DNA of 7,477 nucleotides. Origin: an uncultured Dechloromonas sp. (GTDB lineage: Bacteria; Pseudomonadota; Gammaproteobacteria; Burkholderiales; Rhodocyclaceae). Both the position numbers and the translations under genes were made by a program. Below the pieces are notes generated by a model. It did not search any database. It was not told the origin of the DNA and saw only the letters and a list, made by a program, of their open reading frames with translations. The DNA is taken from assembly GCA_946477505.1 (NCBI GenBank), contig CAMKYP010000185.1, positions 1 to 7,477 of the forward strand. Reading direction: 5' to 3'. Positions 6,373 through 7,477 of this stretch are shown here, piece after piece; position 1 is the stretch's first letter, and each line of letters begins with the position of its first letter.

Positions 6373-6725
6373 TGAAGACGCCCGTCTATCGCACGCTGGG
6401 GGCGCTTTCCGTCGTCCTCGGTGTGATCGGGGCCTTCCTGCCGCTGTTGCCGACGACGCCTTTCCTGATATTGGCGGCTTGGTTCTTTGCTCGCTCCCAT
6501 CCGGAGTGGGAGGAAAAACTGCTGGCGCATCCCAAGGCCGGTCCAGCCATCCGTGCCTGGCGCGATCATCGGGCCATTCCGGTTACCGCCAAATGGGCTG
6601 CGGCAATCATGATGGGTATCAGTGCGGCTGGCAGTTGGTACGGGTTGCCCGAGCCCTGGCGTTATCTGCCGCCGTGTATCGCACTGGTGGTACTCGGCTG
6701 GATGTTGACCAGGCCTTCCGTTTAG
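6372..6725 (+). CDS. DUF454/YbaN-like small inner-membrane protein
   Basis: A 117-residue protein of the DUF454 (PF04304) family, of which E. coli YbaN is a member; function is unknown. The family hallmark is present at about residues 22-44: FLPLLPTTPFLILAAWFF followed by ARSHP. Hydrophobic segments lie at about 9-39 (one long or two short helices), 73-88 and 99-112. An amphipathic charged stretch (45-70, with WEEKL and IRAWRDHRAIP) lies between them, as is usual for the family. The ATG at 6372 shares its A with the TGA of the LysR gene (TGATG), so translation is probably coupled. An in-frame ATG at 6357 lies inside the LysR gene and would add MGTAL, but is less likely. Co-transcription with the regulator hints at shared expression but does not reveal a role. 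Confidence 0.9.
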   Translation: MKTPVYRTLGALSVVLGVIGAFLPLLPTTPFLILAAWFFARSHPEWEEKLLAHPKAGPAIRAWRDHRAIPVTAKWAAAIMMGISAAGSWYGLPEPWRYLPPCIALVVLGWMLTRPSV

Positions 6726-6775
6726 CCGAGGCTGGTCGGTCGAAAGCCGTTTTGGCCCGATTCGCCGGGATAGAC

Positions 6776-7477
6776 TCAGGCCTGGTGCGGCATCTTCCGG
6801 TCCGGAGCTGGCCGATTTTCCCCGGCTGTGTTGCAGAAACTGAAAAGACTCTGGGTGAGCGCATCCCGCAAGCGGTCGAGTTCGGCGATGCGACTGCCAA
6901 TGTTTGAGTGCCTGCCATGGCGGCAATCGGAGATCAACTCCTGTGCCATGCGGTGGGCCTGTTCGTGCAGCTCGCTCGCGGCGGCGATTTCGGCCACTTC
7001 GTCGGGCGCTGCCTTGACCAGTTTGCTGCCCAGCCAGCCGCCGAAGCGACAAAGTCCCGGGTCCAGCTCGGGAGGCGTGTCGCGTTGGCCGATGAGGTAG
7101 GCGGTAACTTGGCGCATCCAGGCGCGATGCTCGACCATCGCGTAGAGCGTCGGTAGTTCCTCGCGGCCGATACGCCGGACGGTGGACCAGGCAGCGGGTG
7201 GAGTCCATCGCTTGACCCAGGCAGGAATATCGTCGCCGGGCATGGGCTTGGCAATGCCGAAGCCTTGTCCTAGTTCGCAGCCCAACTGCAGCAGCAGTTC
7301 GCCATGCGCTTCGGTTTCAACCCCTTCGGCGATCAATTCGCGCGAGAAGGCATGAGCAAAGCCGATGATGCCTTCGAGGATGGCCAGGTCATCTGCATTG
7401 TCCAGCATGTCGCGGACGAAGCTCTGGTCGATCTTGAGGGCTTGGGCCGGCAGGCGTTTGAGGTAGGTGAGCGAGGA
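6776..7477 (-). CDS. EAL-domain c-di-GMP phosphodiesterase with C-terminal CZB zinc-binding domain, C-terminal part
   Basis: Partial gene: the frame is open through the right edge, and 233 residues are visible. The first 80 or so are the C-terminal third of an EAL domain: YLKRLPAQALKIDQSFVRD (visible residues 5-23) carries the catalytic lysine and the metal-binding aspartate, AEGVET (50-55) carries a conserved glutamate, and GQGFGIAKPMP (70-80) is the usual barrel end. The EAL motif itself lies off the window. These intact residues suggest active hydrolysis of c-di-GMP to pGpG. Residues about 112-210 match the CZB (chemoreceptor zinc-binding) domain: EHRAW with H117, LCRFGGWL with C143, and HEQAH with H171 and H175, the three-histidine, one-cysteine zinc site. 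CZB domains sense zinc or react with hypochlorous acid through the zinc-bound cysteine. A short polar tail ends the protein. The gene converges on the DUF454 gene with 50 bases between. Confidence 0.9.
   Translation of the reverse strand, partial: SSLTYLKRLPAQALKIDQSFVRDMLDNADDLAILEGIIGFAHAFSRELIAEGVETEAHGELLLQLGCELGQGFGIAKPMPGDDIPAWVKRWTPPAAWSTVRRIGREELPTLYAMVEHRAWMRQVTAYLIGQRDTPPELDPGLCRFGGWLGSKLVKAAPDEVAEIAAASELHEQAHRMAQELISDCRHGRHSNIGSRIAELDRLRDALTQSLFSFCNTAGENRPAPDRKMPHQA

Noticed and set aside
6726..6775. Bidirectional terminator between the converging DUF454 and EAL-CZB genes
   Set aside because: Only 4-bp stems can be drawn (GGCT/AGCC and CCCG/CGGG), none followed by a good T tract, so I do not call one.
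6354..7208. A 284-codon minus-strand frame crossing the DUF454 gene and the EAL-CZB gene
   Set aside because: It overlaps two well-supported genes in the wrong frames and has shadow-like composition.

Overview
The window looks like ordinary chromosomal DNA from a GC-rich betaproteobacterium. The protein style (malate synthase A beside a divergent CrgA-like LysR regulator, c-di-GMP enzymes with redox or metal sensor domains, an FNR-type box) fits the Rhodocyclales, for example Dechloromonas or relatives. This placement is a judgement from gene content, not a measured match. I see no transposase, integrase, CRISPR array, tRNA or rRNA, and coding density is high.

Layout. Positions 1-502 (minus strand) hold a CidA/LrgA-like gene followed by the first 48 codons of its LrgB-like partner, overlapping by 4 bases. 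Positions 600-1538 (minus) encode a 312-residue membrane protein of the nucleoside-recognition/Gate family. Positions 1666-3528 (minus) encode a 620-residue membrane diguanylate cyclase with a periplasmic CxxCH haem-type motif, a HAMP domain, a cysteine-rich cytoplasmic sensor region and a GGEEF domain with an intact inhibitory site. Positions 3757-5355 (minus) encode malate synthase A (aceB), closed by a strong intrinsic terminator. Positions 5470-6372 (plus) encode a divergent LysR-type regulator, coupled to a small DUF454/YbaN-like membrane protein (6372-6725). From 6776 to the right edge (minus) lies the C-terminal part of an EAL phosphodiesterase carrying a CZB zinc-binding domain.

How the parts may work together. 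aceB and the LysR gene share a 114-base intergenic region with a perfect 16-bp palindrome between a plausible -35 and -10 of aceB, so the regulator probably controls aceB (glyoxylate shunt) and itself. The cyclase and the EAL-CZB protein make and degrade the same second messenger, but each has its own sensor and there is no sign that they form one operon. An FNR-like dyad upstream of the cyclase, together with its haem-type motif, points to oxygen or redox control of c-di-GMP. The start region of the CidA/LrgA-like gene can fold into a 9-bp hairpin that hides its ribosome binding site and start codon.

No clearly novel multi-gene system is visible. The most interesting items are the double cysteine sensor architecture of the cyclase, the FNR-like box in front of it, the translation-initiation hairpin, and the palindrome in the aceB promoter.
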